The translations under genes were made by a program, and so were the position numbers. The notes below the pieces were generated by a model. It worked only from the letters and a program-made list of their open reading frames with translations, did no database searches and had not been told where the DNA came from. Of a DNA stretch of 64,000 nucleotides, positions 8,942 through 17,909 are shown piece by piece (the first letter of the stretch is position 1; every line of letters starts with the position of its first letter). The DNA comes from CAVXHQ01 sp963761735 (GTDB lineage Bacteria; Pseudomonadota; Alphaproteobacteria; Rhodobacterales; Rhodobacteraceae). The stretch lies in the NCBI GenBank assembly GCA_963761735.1, contig CAVXHQ010000003.1, positions 682,001-746,000 on the forward strand. Reading direction: 5' to 3'.

Positions 8942-9735
8942 CCAGCGGCGATCCCTGGGAAGTTCACGCGGTCAGATATGCCGACCGCGACGCGCGCACG
9001 CGGCGCGACAGCTTTATCTTCGACGATAATCACGACGCCCCGCACCCGATGGATTACTACCTTTGGGTGCTGCGGCGCGGGGCCGACACGATCCTTGTCG
9101 ATACCGGCTATGACGCCGATGAAGGTGTCTCTCGCGGTCGCCCGGTGCGGCTGGATCCGGTTGCCGCACTCGCCCCGCTGGGCATCGATCCCGCCGCCGT
9201 GACGGACATCGTCGTCACCCATCTGCACTACGATCACGCGGGCGGTCTGCATCTATTTCCCAATGCGCAACTGCACCTTCAGGCCGCCGAGATGGCCTAT
9301 GCCACCGGTCCGTGCATGTGCCATGACACCCTGCGGATGCCGTTTACGGCGGCGCATATCTGCGAGGCCGTCCGGCGCCTGTATTCCGGCAAGGTGCGTT
9401 TCGTCGATGGCGAGGCGCAGATACGTCCGGGCGTGACGGTGCACTGTATCGGCGGACACAGCCGGGGCCTGCAATGCGTGCGGGTGCTGACGCAGTCGGG
9501 GTGGATGGTGCTTGCGTCCGATGCGGCGCATTTCTACGAAAACCTGACGGCGCGCAAACCCTTTCCCATCGTGGTTGATCTGGCCGATATGCTCGACGGA
9601 TTCGATACCCTCGAGCGGCTCGCCTCGGCACCGGGGTTGATCGTTCCGGGTCACGATCCGCTGGTGCGTCAGCGGTTCGCCCCCGGTGTCGCCGCGCATA
9701 TCACGCGCCTCGATCCCGGGCCGGTCGGCCTCTGA
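8938..9735 (+). CDS. MBL-fold metallo-hydrolase, N-acyl homoserine lactonase-like
   Basis: 265 residues starting at GTG, overlapping the preceding stop. THLHYDHAGG is the HxHxDH di-zinc motif; GGHSRGLQCV supplies the next histidine, ASDAAHFYEN the bridging aspartate, and VPGHDP the last histidine. This order is that of AiiA/AhlA-like lactonases, which hydrolyse lactone rings. In this locus a sugar-acid lactone is as reasonable a substrate as a quorum-sensing lactone, so quenching should not be assumed. No signal peptide is seen; cytoplasmic. Confidence 0.82.
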   Translation: MTSGDPWEVHAVRYADRDARTRRDSFIFDDNHDAPHPMDYYLWVLRRGADTILVDTGYDADEGVSRGRPVRLDPVAALAPLGIDPAAVTDIVVTHLHYDHAGGLHLFPNAQLHLQAAEMAYATGPCMCHDTLRMPFTAAHICEAVRRLYSGKVRFVDGEAQIRPGVTVHCIGGHSRGLQCVRVLTQSGWMVLASDAAHFYENLTARKPFPIVVDLADMLDGFDTLERLASAPGLIVPGHDPLVRQRFAPGVAAHITRLDPGPVGL

Positions 9736-9828
9736 ACGGGGGTTGGACCCGGGGCCGGGCTGAAACGGCCGCTGGCGATCCGGCGCTCACCCGGCGGATA
9801 TGTCGATCGGCTCTTTCTTTCGCCAAAC

Positions 9829-9838
9829 TGGTATACTA
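9829..9838. promoter_or_regulatory. Putative GntR/FCD operator upstream of cupin-kduI-kduD
   Basis: TGGTATACTA is a near-palindrome matching, from memory, the core of UxuR/ExuR-type hexuronate regulator sites (TGGTATACCA). It lies about 85 bases before the cupin start. A perfect TAGTATACTA palindrome occurs in front of the GntR gene at 13320, which supports shared control by that regulator. Confidence 0.5.
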
Positions 9839-9921
9839 TTATGTCAGTCGGCACGACCGCCCGTAATGCAGCCGAAATTCACAGCCAAACCTGCCGTCAC
9901 CGACATTCCAAAGGACAGGAT

Positions 9922-10233
9922 ATGACAGATTTCCCGGTCATCGAGACGGGCAAGAACGTGACGCGACAGGTGCTGTCCGATCATCCCGACCTTATGGTCG
10001 TGGCCTTTACCTTTGCCGCCGCTGGCGCGGAAGGTGCGCTGCATCATCACCCGCACGTCCAGTCAACCTATGTCGAGGCCGGGCGTTTCCGGTTTCAGAT
10101 GGACGACTGGACGTTCGACGTTGGCCCCGGCGACAGTTTCGTCGTGCCGACGGGCGCCGTTCACGGCTGCATTTGTCTTGCGCCGGGCCGCCTCGTCGAT
10201 TGCTTCACGCCCCGGCGTGACGATTTCCTCTGA
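9922..10233 (+). CDS. Small cupin-domain protein (KdgF-like)
   Basis: 103 residues from ATG at 9922, which follows AAAGGACAGGAT. The single cupin barrel carries ALHHHPHVQSTYVEAG and PTGAVHGC, the two metal-binding cupin motifs. Size and gene context match KdgF, the cupin that speeds linearisation of unsaturated uronates to 5-keto-4-deoxyuronate just before KduI acts. That assignment is inference from context plus fold. It is followed by kduI at 58 bases and probably shares its transcript. Confidence 0.75.
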   Translation: MTDFPVIETGKNVTRQVLSDHPDLMVVAFTFAAAGAEGALHHHPHVQSTYVEAGRFRFQMDDWTFDVGPGDSFVVPTGAVHGCICLAPGRLVDCFTPRRDDFL

Positions 10234-10291
10234 CGGCCACATCTGCCCTGACGCCAGACCATCCCCCGATCCGCCTCAAAAGGACCCCGCA

Positions 10292-11119
10292 ATGACCCTG
10301 AAAACAGAAACCCGCCACGCCATCGACCCGACGACGGCAAAGACCCTCGACACCGCGGGGTTGCGCGCGCATTTCCACAAGGACGGGTTGTTTCGGGACG
10401 GCGAGATCACCCTCGTCTATACCCATTACGACCGTCTTATCCTCGGCTCTGCCGTGCCCGGCGCCGGGTCGCTGACCCTCGATCACATGGCGGAAACGGG
10501 GACCGCATCGTTCCTCGACCGGCGCGAAATGGGCGTGCTGAACATCGGCGAGGCGGGCGAGGTGAGCGTCGGCGGCGACACCCACACCCTCGAGAACGGC
10601 GAGGTGCTGTATATCGGCATGGGCGCGGGGGCGGTGACGTTTTCCGGCGCCGGGCGGTATTACATCACCTCGTCGCCGGCACACCGGGCCTGCCCCACGA
10701 AACGCATCAAGCTGGCCGATGCCCGCCGCGTCGAGATGGGCAGCCGCGAAACCGCGAACGAACGCGTCATCATCCAGTTCCTGCACCCCGAAGTCGTGGA
10801 AACCTGCCAGCTATTGATGGGCTATACCCAGTTTCAGCCGGGCAGCCTGTGGAACACGATGCCCGCGCACCTGCATGACCGGCGGATGGAGGCCTACCTG
10901 TATTTCGACGTTCCCGAAGATGCGCGGATCTTTCATTTCATGGGCACGCCGGACGAGACACGGCACCTCGTGATGGCCAACGAAGAGGCGGTGATCTCGC
11001 CGCCATGGTCGATCCATTGCGGCGCGGGCACGGCCGCCTATACGTTCTGCTGGACGATGGCCGGCGACAACGTCGATTTCACCGATATGGACATGGTCGC
11101 GATGGATGCGCTCAGATGA
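10292..11119 (+). CDS. kduI: 5-dehydro-4-deoxy-D-glucuronate isomerase
   Basis: 275 residues, the normal KduI length. It shows YTHYDRLILGSAVPG in the N-terminal half and the zinc-binding cupin pattern AHLHDRRMEAYLYFD followed by WSIHCGAGTAAYTF, giving the expected His, His, Glu, His ligands. KduI converts 5-keto-4-deoxyuronate (from unsaturated galacturonate or glucuronate released by lyases) into 2,5-diketo-3-deoxygluconate. ATG at 10292 has AAAGGA upstream. The stop overlaps the kduD start (ATGA), so the two steps are translationally coupled. Confidence 0.92.
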   Translation: MTLKTETRHAIDPTTAKTLDTAGLRAHFHKDGLFRDGEITLVYTHYDRLILGSAVPGAGSLTLDHMAETGTASFLDRREMGVLNIGEAGEVSVGGDTHTLENGEVLYIGMGAGAVTFSGAGRYYITSSPAHRACPTKRIKLADARRVEMGSRETANERVIIQFLHPEVVETCQLLMGYTQFQPGSLWNTMPAHLHDRRMEAYLYFDVPEDARIFHFMGTPDETRHLVMANEEAVISPPWSIHCGAGTAAYTFCWTMAGDNVDFTDMDMVAMDALR

Positions 11120-11841
11120 GCGCGTTTTCCCTGACCGGTCAGACCGCCCTCGTCACCGGCGCCAACACCGGCATTGGTGCTGCCATTGCCGTGGCGATGG
11201 GCGGTGCGGGGGCACATGTGATCTGCGCCGGGCGGTCGTCCTGCGCGGACACGGTGGACCGGATCGAAAGCGCCGAGGCCCTCGCCCTCGATTTCGCCGA
11301 TCCGATGGCGGCGCGCGACGTGTTCGCCGACCGCAATATCGACATTCTGGTGAACAACGCGGGCATCATCCGCCGCGACGACAGCACCGATTTCACCGAA
11401 GCGGACTGGGACGCGGTGATCGACGTAAACCTCAAGGCGGTATTCTTTACCTGTCAGGCTTTCGCCAGATCCGCCCTGCCGCGCGGCGCGGGCAAGATCG
11501 TCAATATCGCGTCGCTGCTGTCGTTTCAGGGTGGCATCCGGGTACCGTCCTATACCGCGAGCAAGCATGGCGTCGCCGGTCTGACCAAGGTCATGGCCAA
11601 CGAATGGGCGGCGCGCGGCATCAACGTCAATGCCATCGCCCCCGGCTATATCGAAACCAACAATACCGAGGCCCTGCGTGCCGACCCGAACCGCAACCGC
11701 GCGATCCTCGACCGGATCCCCGCGGGCCGCTGGGGCAAGGCCGAGGATATCGCGCAGACGGCGGTGTTTCTGGCATCGCGGGCGGCGAACTACATCCACG
11801 GCACGGTCGTCAGCGTCGATGGCGGGTGGATGGCGCGGTAG
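11116..11841 (+). CDS. kduD: 2-deoxy-D-gluconate 3-dehydrogenase (SDR)
   Basis: 241 residues. Classical short-chain dehydrogenase motifs are all present: TGANTGIG for the dinucleotide, NNAG, catalytic Ser in ASLLSFQGG, and YTASKHG with the Tyr/Lys pair. The C-terminus ends VSVDGGWMAR as in KduD. It reduces 2,5-diketo-3-deoxygluconate to 2-keto-3-deoxygluconate after KduI. Coupled to kduI by ATGA overlap. KDG kinase and aldolase are not in the window, so the pathway must finish elsewhere. Confidence 0.9.
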   Translation: MSAFSLTGQTALVTGANTGIGAAIAVAMGGAGAHVICAGRSSCADTVDRIESAEALALDFADPMAARDVFADRNIDILVNNAGIIRRDDSTDFTEADWDAVIDVNLKAVFFTCQAFARSALPRGAGKIVNIASLLSFQGGIRVPSYTASKHGVAGLTKVMANEWAARGINVNAIAPGYIETNNTEALRADPNRNRAILDRIPAGRWGKAEDIAQTAVFLASRAANYIHGTVVSVDGGWMAR

Positions 11842-12340
11842 GTCAGGCTGCTTTGTGACGGTCCGCTGTGCGCCCAGGGATGCGCTTGCGTCGTCCGGCA
11901 ATATGGTCGCCTCGCGGGCGCAGACTGCAAAATCAACGCCATCTCGGGGCGGGTCCGGCAACAGACCCACCGTACACGTTCAGGGTGATCGCGCTGCAGG
12001 GCCCGTATCGTCGTTTTTCACGCCATTCTCGGTCTTCGGCCCGCCCAGCGCGAGATTGCCGCAGTTTTCGAAGGCGACGGCCGAACCGTCGTCTTGCCGG
12101 ACCGGTCGACCCCGTGCAGCACCGTTATGACGGCGTCGGTATCTATTTTCTCGATAAATGCCCGTCGGACTATCGTGCGGAAGCCACCGATCTTGGCCTG
12201 CAGAGATCACGTTCGTTTCTGCGGGATTTACAGGCAGCGGTGCAGCATCGCTTCGCAAAACCGTCGCGCCGCGAATGGCGGACAGGACCGAGACCCGTCC
12301 GTTCGGTCCGGCACCGCGCGCGCCCGGTGCCGGCACAGGT
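11842..12340. other. Intergenic stretch, possible decayed lactonase on minus strand
   Basis: About 500 bases with no convincing intact gene. On the minus strand around 12000-12090 the translation ENCGNLALGGPK resembles the segment of SMP-30/gluconolactonase proteins just before their last strand, and it is broken by shifts on both sides. I treat this as a weak hint of a dead sugar lactonase, not as a gene. Confidence 0.3.
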
Positions 12341-13084
12341 TCAGCTGAACAACATGCCGCCGTTGATATCCACATTGGCGCCGGTGATGAACGCGCTGTC
12401 CGCGCTGGCAAGGAACAGCACGAGGTTCGCGATGTCCTCGGGCAGACCCTGACGTTTCACGGGCGCCGAGGCCTCGTACCCCCTGCGTGCCGCGTCGGCC
12501 GTGTGGATATTGTGGAAATCCGTGTCGATCATGCCCGGGCACAGCGCATTGACGCGGATATCGGGGCCAAGTTCCTTGGCCAGACCACGCGTCATCGTCA
12601 TCACCGCGCCTTTCGAAGCGGCATAGGCCACAGAGCCCGGGCCACCGCCGTCGCGGCCCGCCTGACTGGCAAGGTTCACGATGGCACCGGTTGTCATATG
12701 CGGCAGGCACGCCCTTATCATCAGGAACGTGCTCGTCAGGTTGAGGTCCATCACCGCCTGCCAGTGTTCGAGCGACATTTCCACAATCTTTTTGCGCCCG
12801 ATCAGGCCGCCGGTGTTGTTCACCAGCAGGTCGATGCCACCGAAATCGGCGACAGCCTTGCCGACCAGCGCATCCACGCCGGCCTGCGTGTTCAGGTCGC
12901 CCTGCAAGGCGAACGCGCGACCGCCCGCTGCCGTGATGTCACGGGCCGCGCTGTCGGCGCCCTCGCTGCTCGAGAAATAGTTGATGGCGACATTTGCGCC
13001 TTCGGCTGCCAGTGCCACCGCGCAGGCGCGGCCGATATCCCGACCGCCACCGGTGACGATGGCTGTCTTGCCTGTAAGTTTCAT
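12341..13084 (-). CDS. Short-chain dehydrogenase/reductase (3-oxoacyl-ACP reductase-like)
   Basis: 247 residues from ATG at 13084, preceded by AAAGGAAA; the longer upstream reading frame is not needed. TGGGRDIGRACAVAL binds NAD(P), NNTGG follows, and YAASKGAVMTMTRG holds the Tyr/Lys catalytic pair. The C-terminus has TGANVDINGGM. Many sugar and sugar-acid dehydrogenases are annotated as FabG-like, and its position beside kduID and a GntR regulator points to sugar-acid oxidation rather than fatty-acid synthesis. It is divergent from the regulator, and the operator-like sequence lies between them. Confidence 0.85.
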   Translation of the reverse strand: MKLTGKTAIVTGGGRDIGRACAVALAAEGANVAINYFSSSEGADSAARDITAAGGRAFALQGDLNTQAGVDALVGKAVADFGGIDLLVNNTGGLIGRKKIVEMSLEHWQAVMDLNLTSTFLMIRACLPHMTTGAIVNLASQAGRDGGGPGSVAYAASKGAVMTMTRGLAKELGPDIRVNALCPGMIDTDFHNIHTADAARRGYEASAPVKRQGLPEDIANLVLFLASADSAFITGANVDINGGMLFS

Positions 13085-13301
13085 GGGAGTTTCCTTTCTG
13101 GCGGCTGGATCAAACAGCGGCGAATTGCACCATCTTTGCTGAAATTCCGGCGAGGTTTCACGGTTGATAAAGGCGGCAGCGGTCTCATCAGACCATGTTG
13201 CGCGACCGTGGCTGTATCCACCGCACCGGACGGAGAACGCCCGACGGGGCGGCAACATGCGCTGCCGACGAACCCGACTCATTTCTGACCCGTCAGAAGT
13301 G

Positions 13302-13329
13302 GCATACTAGTTTACAAAGTAGTATACTA
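13302..13329. promoter_or_regulatory. Putative autoregulatory GntR operator (two ATACTAG sites)
   Basis: The intergenic region between the SDR and the GntR gene carries GCATACTAG at 13302-13310 and the perfect palindrome TAGTATACTA at 13320-13329. The second is one base different from the site at 9829. Two phased copies between divergent genes suggest cooperative binding and control of both promoters. Confidence 0.5.
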
Positions 13330-13546
13330 GTATTATATCTGGTCTCCTAAAGTTTTGCGTCTTGCAGGTAGAGGTCGCCCTCAACCGTCCGCAGGCCTTG
13401 GAAACCCGACGGGGGTATCGACGGTTTTTCAACGTCTACAGTCTCTCAACGGTGCCGCACGCCACATATGGCACCAAATGCGCAATCCCGAACTGGCGAA
13501 ACCGCAGGTTTGGCACTATGACTTCTAAAACCCAAGGCTGAGAAAC

Positions 13547-14230
13547 ATGGCAAAAACCGCCCCCGACCGTGACCGGCGCACCAGCGTCGATCTGGTGTTC
13601 GATCAGCTGTACAATGCGATTGCATCGCTCGAAATGTTGCCGGGCGACAAGATTTCCGAGGCCGAGGTCGCCGCCAGGTTCGGTGTTTCGCGTCAGCCGG
13701 TGCGCGATGCGTTCAGCCGACTGGAAAACCTCGATCTGTTGGTGATCCGGCCGCAACGGGCAACCGAAGTGAAACGGTTTTCATCGCGCGATATCGCCAA
13801 ATCCCGCTTCGTCCGGGCCGCCATCGAGGCCGAGGTGCTGCGCCGTGCCGCGCGCAATTGTGACGCAACCGGTGCCGCGATGTTGCAGGCCAGCCTGTTG
13901 CAACAAGAGGTTGCGGTCGAGACGCCCGATTACGCCCGGTTCAGCACGCTGGACTACGAATTTCACCGGTCGTTGTGTCAGATCGCCGGCGTCGAATTCG
14001 CCTTCGAGGTCATCTCGGCGGAAAAGGCGCGCGTCGACCGGTTGTGTATCCTCAGCATCGCGAAAGAGGACCGGATGGGGCAGCTTTTGGCAGATCATAC
14101 CGCGATCTGCGCCCATATCGTGGCGCACGACGAGGCAGGCGCCGTGGCTGCCGGTATGCTGCATCTCTCCCGTCTCGATGCGACGATCGAAGCAATTTCG
14201 ACGATGAACCCGGACTATTTCGAGGCTTGA
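13547..14230 (+). CDS. GntR family regulator, FCD subfamily
   Basis: 227 residues. The N-terminal winged helix includes GDKISEAEVAARFGVSRQPV, the GntR recognition segment. The C-terminal FCD domain has YEFHRSLCQIAG and later histidines in HTAICAHIVAHDEA and MLHLSRLD that line the ligand/metal pocket. FCD regulators of the UxuR/ExuR/LldR kind respond to small organic acids such as hexuronates, gluconate or lactate. Position and the TAGTATACTA-like sites suggest it represses the KduI/KduD cluster and the divergent SDR until a sugar-acid inducer binds. The inducer is not known. Confidence 0.85.
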   Translation: MAKTAPDRDRRTSVDLVFDQLYNAIASLEMLPGDKISEAEVAARFGVSRQPVRDAFSRLENLDLLVIRPQRATEVKRFSSRDIAKSRFVRAAIEAEVLRRAARNCDATGAAMLQASLLQQEVAVETPDYARFSTLDYEFHRSLCQIAGVEFAFEVISAEKARVDRLCILSIAKEDRMGQLLADHTAICAHIVAHDEAGAVAAGMLHLSRLDATIEAISTMNPDYFEA

Positions 14231-14331
14231 TGCGTTCTGTGCCGGGGGCTGGGTTCGCAAAACCACCGACCGATCGTCAGAAACCGCCGAAAGCACAACG
14301 ATTGTCGCGGACATTCCTCAGCGCGCGGAGA

Positions 14332-15639
14332 TCAGGCGGCCTCTGGCCCGTAAAGATCGGACAATCGTCTAGTGGCGCCGCCGTTTCGACCGGGAGAAAT
14401 CGTCTGACACCGTGCCAGATGGTGACGGGCGGAATCCTTTTGCCCGGCAAAGTGATCGTGGATCGCAAGACACAGGCTGGCCATGTAGCAGTTGCCTTCT
14501 GCCGCGCTCTGATAGGCCTTGAGAAATCTGGTTGCCCTGTTGGCGCCGTTTGGTGCGGGCCGCAAGACGCGCCAGAGAGCGCCATCGATGTTCTTTCCCG
14601 AACATCCATCCAGAACTTTTTCCGCATCCGCGAGGCGCCCGTCGGAAAACAGCACCGAGGCGAGGACCACCTTGTAGAAATCGTTCAAGGGATCGAGACG
14701 GCACGCCTCGAACATGACATCTGCCTGTTCGACGGTAGTCAACGTTCCACGACCCGAATGATAGCAGTGCCAATAGGCAAAGGACCGTTGCAGATCGGAT
14801 ATCCCGACAATGTCGGCTGCAAGATTTGCCCGCATCGTATCGATCATCTCGGTGGTCGCCATGTTTCTGCGCGGATCGAGTTGCGTACTCCCGCCGATCT
14901 TGCAGGCAAGTTCGGCAAAGCCGCTGGCACCACAATATATCGTATGACACCGGGACATCAGGCTGATTTCAAACAAGGCCTGAAGATCTTTCTCCTCGGA
15001 ATAAAAGGGACGCCGGGCACCGAATGTCTTGGCGAGATGATCGCACAGGGCATCGTCCTGACCGAAGACCAGCAGCTCGCGGTTCTGTTTTCGGGCGGTG
15101 TCCAGCGCGTGTTCGATCAGGGGATAGGGCACGACCTTGGACGTGAACCGGTCGTCGAAACGATAACGACCATAGATGATGTCGCCTGCGCGCAAATGGG
15201 CGGCAACGACGTTTCTACCGATGTCATAATCCTGCGCCGCGTCGATGGCAGCCTGCATCCGTTGGGAAAAACCAATGGCTGCGAAAGCGAGACCATAGTC
15301 GCGAAACGACACGTTCAACTGAGGGAGACGCTCTATCAGATTGATCGGCTCTGACAGAAACCGGCCATCGCGTGGTCCGGGTCCGGCGAATTCCTTGCTG
15401 GCGATAGAGATGTAATTGCCCGAAGGTTCCTGACGATAGGCGTTCAGGAACTCCTCGGAGAAAACGTCACGCGCCTCCGTAATGGCATGTTCCTGCAGCC
15501 CGGCGGTGCGATCCGTGGGCCAGTCGAAGGCAAAGTCGCCATCCATCTTTTTGCCAAGAACCCAGGCGTTCAAGATCGTCCAGATGCGCTGTCCAAGTCC
15601 GTCACTGCGCGCGGCATAAAATAAAGGGCGTTGAGTCAT
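14332..15639 (-). CDS. Fucosyltransferase-like glycosyltransferase with TPR-like tail
   Basis: 435 residues. The opening AARSDGLGQRIWTILNAW resembles the glycine-rich entry of GT11/GT23 alpha-fucosyltransferases, and HLRAGDIIYG around residue 145 matches their HxRxGD motif that contacts the GDP-sugar. The last third (ADVMFEACRLDPLNDFY, then LASVLFSDGRLADAEKVLDG) reads like TPR helices. It lies downstream of gmd, colC and colD on the same strand with a 150-base gap. Colitosyltransferases and fucosyltransferases share GDP-6-deoxysugar donors, so transfer of colitose onto a surface polysaccharide is a reasonable but unproven guess. Confidence 0.55.
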   Translation of the reverse strand: MTQRPLFYAARSDGLGQRIWTILNAWVLGKKMDGDFAFDWPTDRTAGLQEHAITEARDVFSEEFLNAYRQEPSGNYISIASKEFAGPGPRDGRFLSEPINLIERLPQLNVSFRDYGLAFAAIGFSQRMQAAIDAAQDYDIGRNVVAAHLRAGDIIYGRYRFDDRFTSKVVPYPLIEHALDTARKQNRELLVFGQDDALCDHLAKTFGARRPFYSEEKDLQALFEISLMSRCHTIYCGASGFAELACKIGGSTQLDPRRNMATTEMIDTMRANLAADIVGISDLQRSFAYWHCYHSGRGTLTTVEQADVMFEACRLDPLNDFYKVVLASVLFSDGRLADAEKVLDGCSGKNIDGALWRVLRPAPNGANRATRFLKAYQSAAEGNCYMASLCLAIHDHFAGQKDSARHHLARCQTISPGRNGGATRRLSDLYGPEAA

Positions 15640-15789
15640 TTATCGAGTGTATTCCCAAGACTTGGCATCGCCATGTTATTCATGAAGGCGCTCATGTCTA
15701 TATTCGGCGCATTGTGATGTGCGCCGCCTTGAGGCCCGAATACGTTTCTAGAATAGAAACTGGCCCGACCCTGCAGGGACGACGCTCCC

Positions 15790-16974
15790 TCACCCCAGAG
15801 CCGCCCGCAGCGCCGCCTTCAGGTGCCCGAGTTGCTGATCCAGGCGCCAGTGGTGGTTGCCGACGAACAGGCCGCGTTCCTCGATCTGGTCGGCGTTGGT
15901 CAGGGGGCCGTGGATGTCGTGGTCCATATAGCGCAGCACCTGATCGTTCTTGGCGAAGTTGCCCGTCACGATGGGACGGCATTCGACGCCGTGCGCGCCG
16001 AGGGCCGCGACCAGCGCCGGGCGGTCGATGCCCGCATCCGGTTCCAGCACCAGCGAAAAGCCGAACCAGCTGCTTTCGCCCGTCTCGGCCTGCGTGCGGA
16101 CCTGTGGAAAGGCCTGCATCATGTCGAGAAACCGCTCTGCGTTGGCGCGGCGTTCGGCGACGATCATCGGCAGTTTGGAAATCTGCTCCTGTCCGATTGC
16201 GCCCGACATTTCCAGCGGCCGCAGGTTGTAACCCGGCAGCACGAAGCGGAACGATTCCTCGAAAGGATCGTCGCTCTTGGTCCCGGAAACGAGGTTTTCC
16301 TTCGGCAGGTTCCGCGTCCAGCCATGCGCCCGGATCGACAGCATGATGTGATAGAGTTCCTCGTCGTCGGTGACGGCAAGGCCGCCTTCCATCGTGGCGA
16401 TGTGATGCGAAAAGAACGACGAATAGCTGCCCGCGATGCCGAAGGTGCCCGCCTGCTTGCCGCCAAATGTGGCGCCCATCGATTCGCAGTTGTCCTCGAT
16501 CAGCGCGATATCGCGACCGCCGATGATCGCGGTCAGACGGTTGAAATCGTTCGGGTTGCCCAGCAGGTTCACGACCATGATCGCCGACGTTTCGGGCCCG
16601 ACTGCCGCCTCGAGCGCGTCGAGATCGTAGTTCAGGGTGGCCGCGTCGACGTCGACGAACTTCAGCTTCATGCCGTATTGGTGCAGCGGGAAATAGGTCG
16701 TGCTCCACGAAACGGCGGGCACGATCACCTCGCCGCCGACGGGGAACAGCCCGCTGGAATGATAGCGCAGCGAGGCCGCGATCAGCAGGTTGGCCGACGA
16801 GCCGGAATTCACCATCACCGCATGTTTCGTGCCCATCGCCTCGGCGAATTGCGCCTCGAAAGCGGCGACTTCGGCACCCATGGAGAACATTCCGGACCGG
16901 ATGACCCGCTGGATCGCCTCATGCTCGCGCTCATCCCAGGACGAGGTCGCGAGGGGGAATGCCGTTGTCGTCAT
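15790..16974 (-). CDS. colD: GDP-4-keto-6-deoxy-D-mannose 3-dehydratase
   Basis: 394 residues of the DegT/DnrJ/EryC1 PLP aminotransferase fold. The segment at residues 185-198 reads SSFFSHHIATMEGG: His replaces the lysine that normally binds PLP, as in ColD (His188) and the CDP-sugar 3-dehydrase E1. The surrounding VPAVSWSTTYFPLHQYG, IRAHGWTRNLPK and RPIVTGNFAKN also agree with ColD as I remember it. ColD removes the 3-hydroxyl of GDP-4-keto-6-deoxymannose using PLP and glutamate, giving GDP-4-keto-3,6-dideoxymannose. It starts four bases inside the preceding gene's end, so it is coupled to colC. The next step is ColC. Confidence 0.88.
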   Translation of the reverse strand: MTTTAFPLATSSWDEREHEAIQRVIRSGMFSMGAEVAAFEAQFAEAMGTKHAVMVNSGSSANLLIAASLRYHSSGLFPVGGEVIVPAVSWSTTYFPLHQYGMKLKFVDVDAATLNYDLDALEAAVGPETSAIMVVNLLGNPNDFNRLTAIIGGRDIALIEDNCESMGATFGGKQAGTFGIAGSYSSFFSHHIATMEGGLAVTDDEELYHIMLSIRAHGWTRNLPKENLVSGTKSDDPFEESFRFVLPGYNLRPLEMSGAIGQEQISKLPMIVAERRANAERFLDMMQAFPQVRTQAETGESSWFGFSLVLEPDAGIDRPALVAALGAHGVECRPIVTGNFAKNDQVLRYMDHDIHGPLTNADQIEERGLFVGNHHWRLDQQLGHLKAALRAALG

Positions 16975-17909
16975 GGTGTCGTCTCCGGTGCGCGGGAGGT
17001 TTCAAGAAAATAGTCATAGGTCTGCCGGATGCCGTCGCGCAGCGAGACCTTCGGCTGCCAGCCGAACGCCTCTTGCCGTGCTGTGGAGACCAGCTTTTGC
17101 TTCATGCCGGTGGGCCGGTCCAGATCGTGCACGAACCGTCCCTGCCAGCCGATCACTTCGGCGGCGGCGGCGTAGTAATCGTTGACGCTGTGGTCCGTGC
17201 CGATGCCGATATTCATCACCTGCGGCATGTCGTCGATCCGCAAAAAGGCGGACCAGACGCCGTCGGCCATGTCGGCGCCGTACATGAATTCGCGTCGCGC
17301 GGTGCCATCGCCCCAGATCTCGACCGTGTCGGCGCCGTCGCGTTTGGCCTCGTGCACCTTGCGGATGATGGCGGGCACCAGATGGGATACGGCGGGGTCG
17401 AACTTGTCGTGGCGACCGTACAGGTTGCAGGGCACCAGCGTGCGGTACGACAGATCACCGTGCATCGCCGACAGGTAATCGCAGTGTCGCGACACGGCGA
17501 TCTTTGCCAGCGCATAGCCCTCGTTCGTGGGTTCCAGCGCGCCGGTCAGGATCTGCTCTTCACGCAGCGGGTTTTCGGCCTCGCGCGGATACATGCACGA
17601 CGATCCAAGGTTCAGGAGCCGTTTTACCCCTGCCTCCTGCGCCGCCTGCACGGTGTTGATGCCCATTTCCAGGTTTTCGACCAGAAATCCGGCGGGGTTC
17701 GCGATATTCGCCTGAATGCCACCGACACGGCCGGCACAATGGATCACCGCCTCCACGCCTCGGTTCTGCATATAGCGCTCGACGTCACCGCGCTGCCGCA
17801 GGTCCAGGTCCTTGCTGGAGGGCGTCAATATCTCGTGACGGGCCGCTTCCGGGTGTTCCAGCAGGTTACGCCCGACCAGCCCTCCGGCCCCGGTCAGCAA
17901 AATCTTCAT
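16971..17909 (-). CDS. colC: GDP-L-colitose synthase (C5 epimerase/C4 reductase), GDP-fucose synthase relative
   Basis: 312 residues from ATG at 17909. LLTGAGGLVGRNLLE is the NADPH motif of an extended SDR, and NEGYALAKIAVSRHC holds the catalytic Tyr/Lys. It belongs to the Fcl/WcaG/ColC group. Segments such as VPCNLYGRHDKFDP, WGDGTARREFMYGADMAD and DRPTGMKQKLV are closer to ColC, as remembered, than to Fcl, and the neighbour is colD. ColC epimerises and reduces GDP-4-keto-3,6-dideoxymannose to GDP-L-colitose. If this identification is wrong it would be GDP-L-fucose synthase. Its start overlaps the end of gmd (ATGA). Confidence 0.78.
   Translation of the reverse strand: MKILLTGAGGLVGRNLLEHPEAARHEILTPSSKDLDLRQRGDVERYMQNRGVEAVIHCAGRVGGIQANIANPAGFLVENLEMGINTVQAAQEAGVKRLLNLGSSCMYPREAENPLREEQILTGALEPTNEGYALAKIAVSRHCDYLSAMHGDLSYRTLVPCNLYGRHDKFDPAVSHLVPAIIRKVHEAKRDGADTVEIWGDGTARREFMYGADMADGVWSAFLRIDDMPQVMNIGIGTDHSVNDYYAAAAEVIGWQGRFVHDLDRPTGMKQKLVSTARQEAFGWQPKVSLRDGIRQTYDYFLETSRAPETTP

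Noticed and set aside
8938..9735. Quorum-quenching AHL lactonase as a firm function
   Set aside because: The fold fits, but the gene is coupled to sugar-acid catabolism; no luxI/luxR is near.
9841..9921. Upstream ATG for the cupin at 9841
   Set aside because: It adds 27 residues without cupin similarity and lies next to the operator; ATG 9922 has AAAGGA.
12341..13084. fabG of fatty-acid synthesis
   Set aside because: No fab genes nearby; regulator and operator context point to sugar-acid metabolism.
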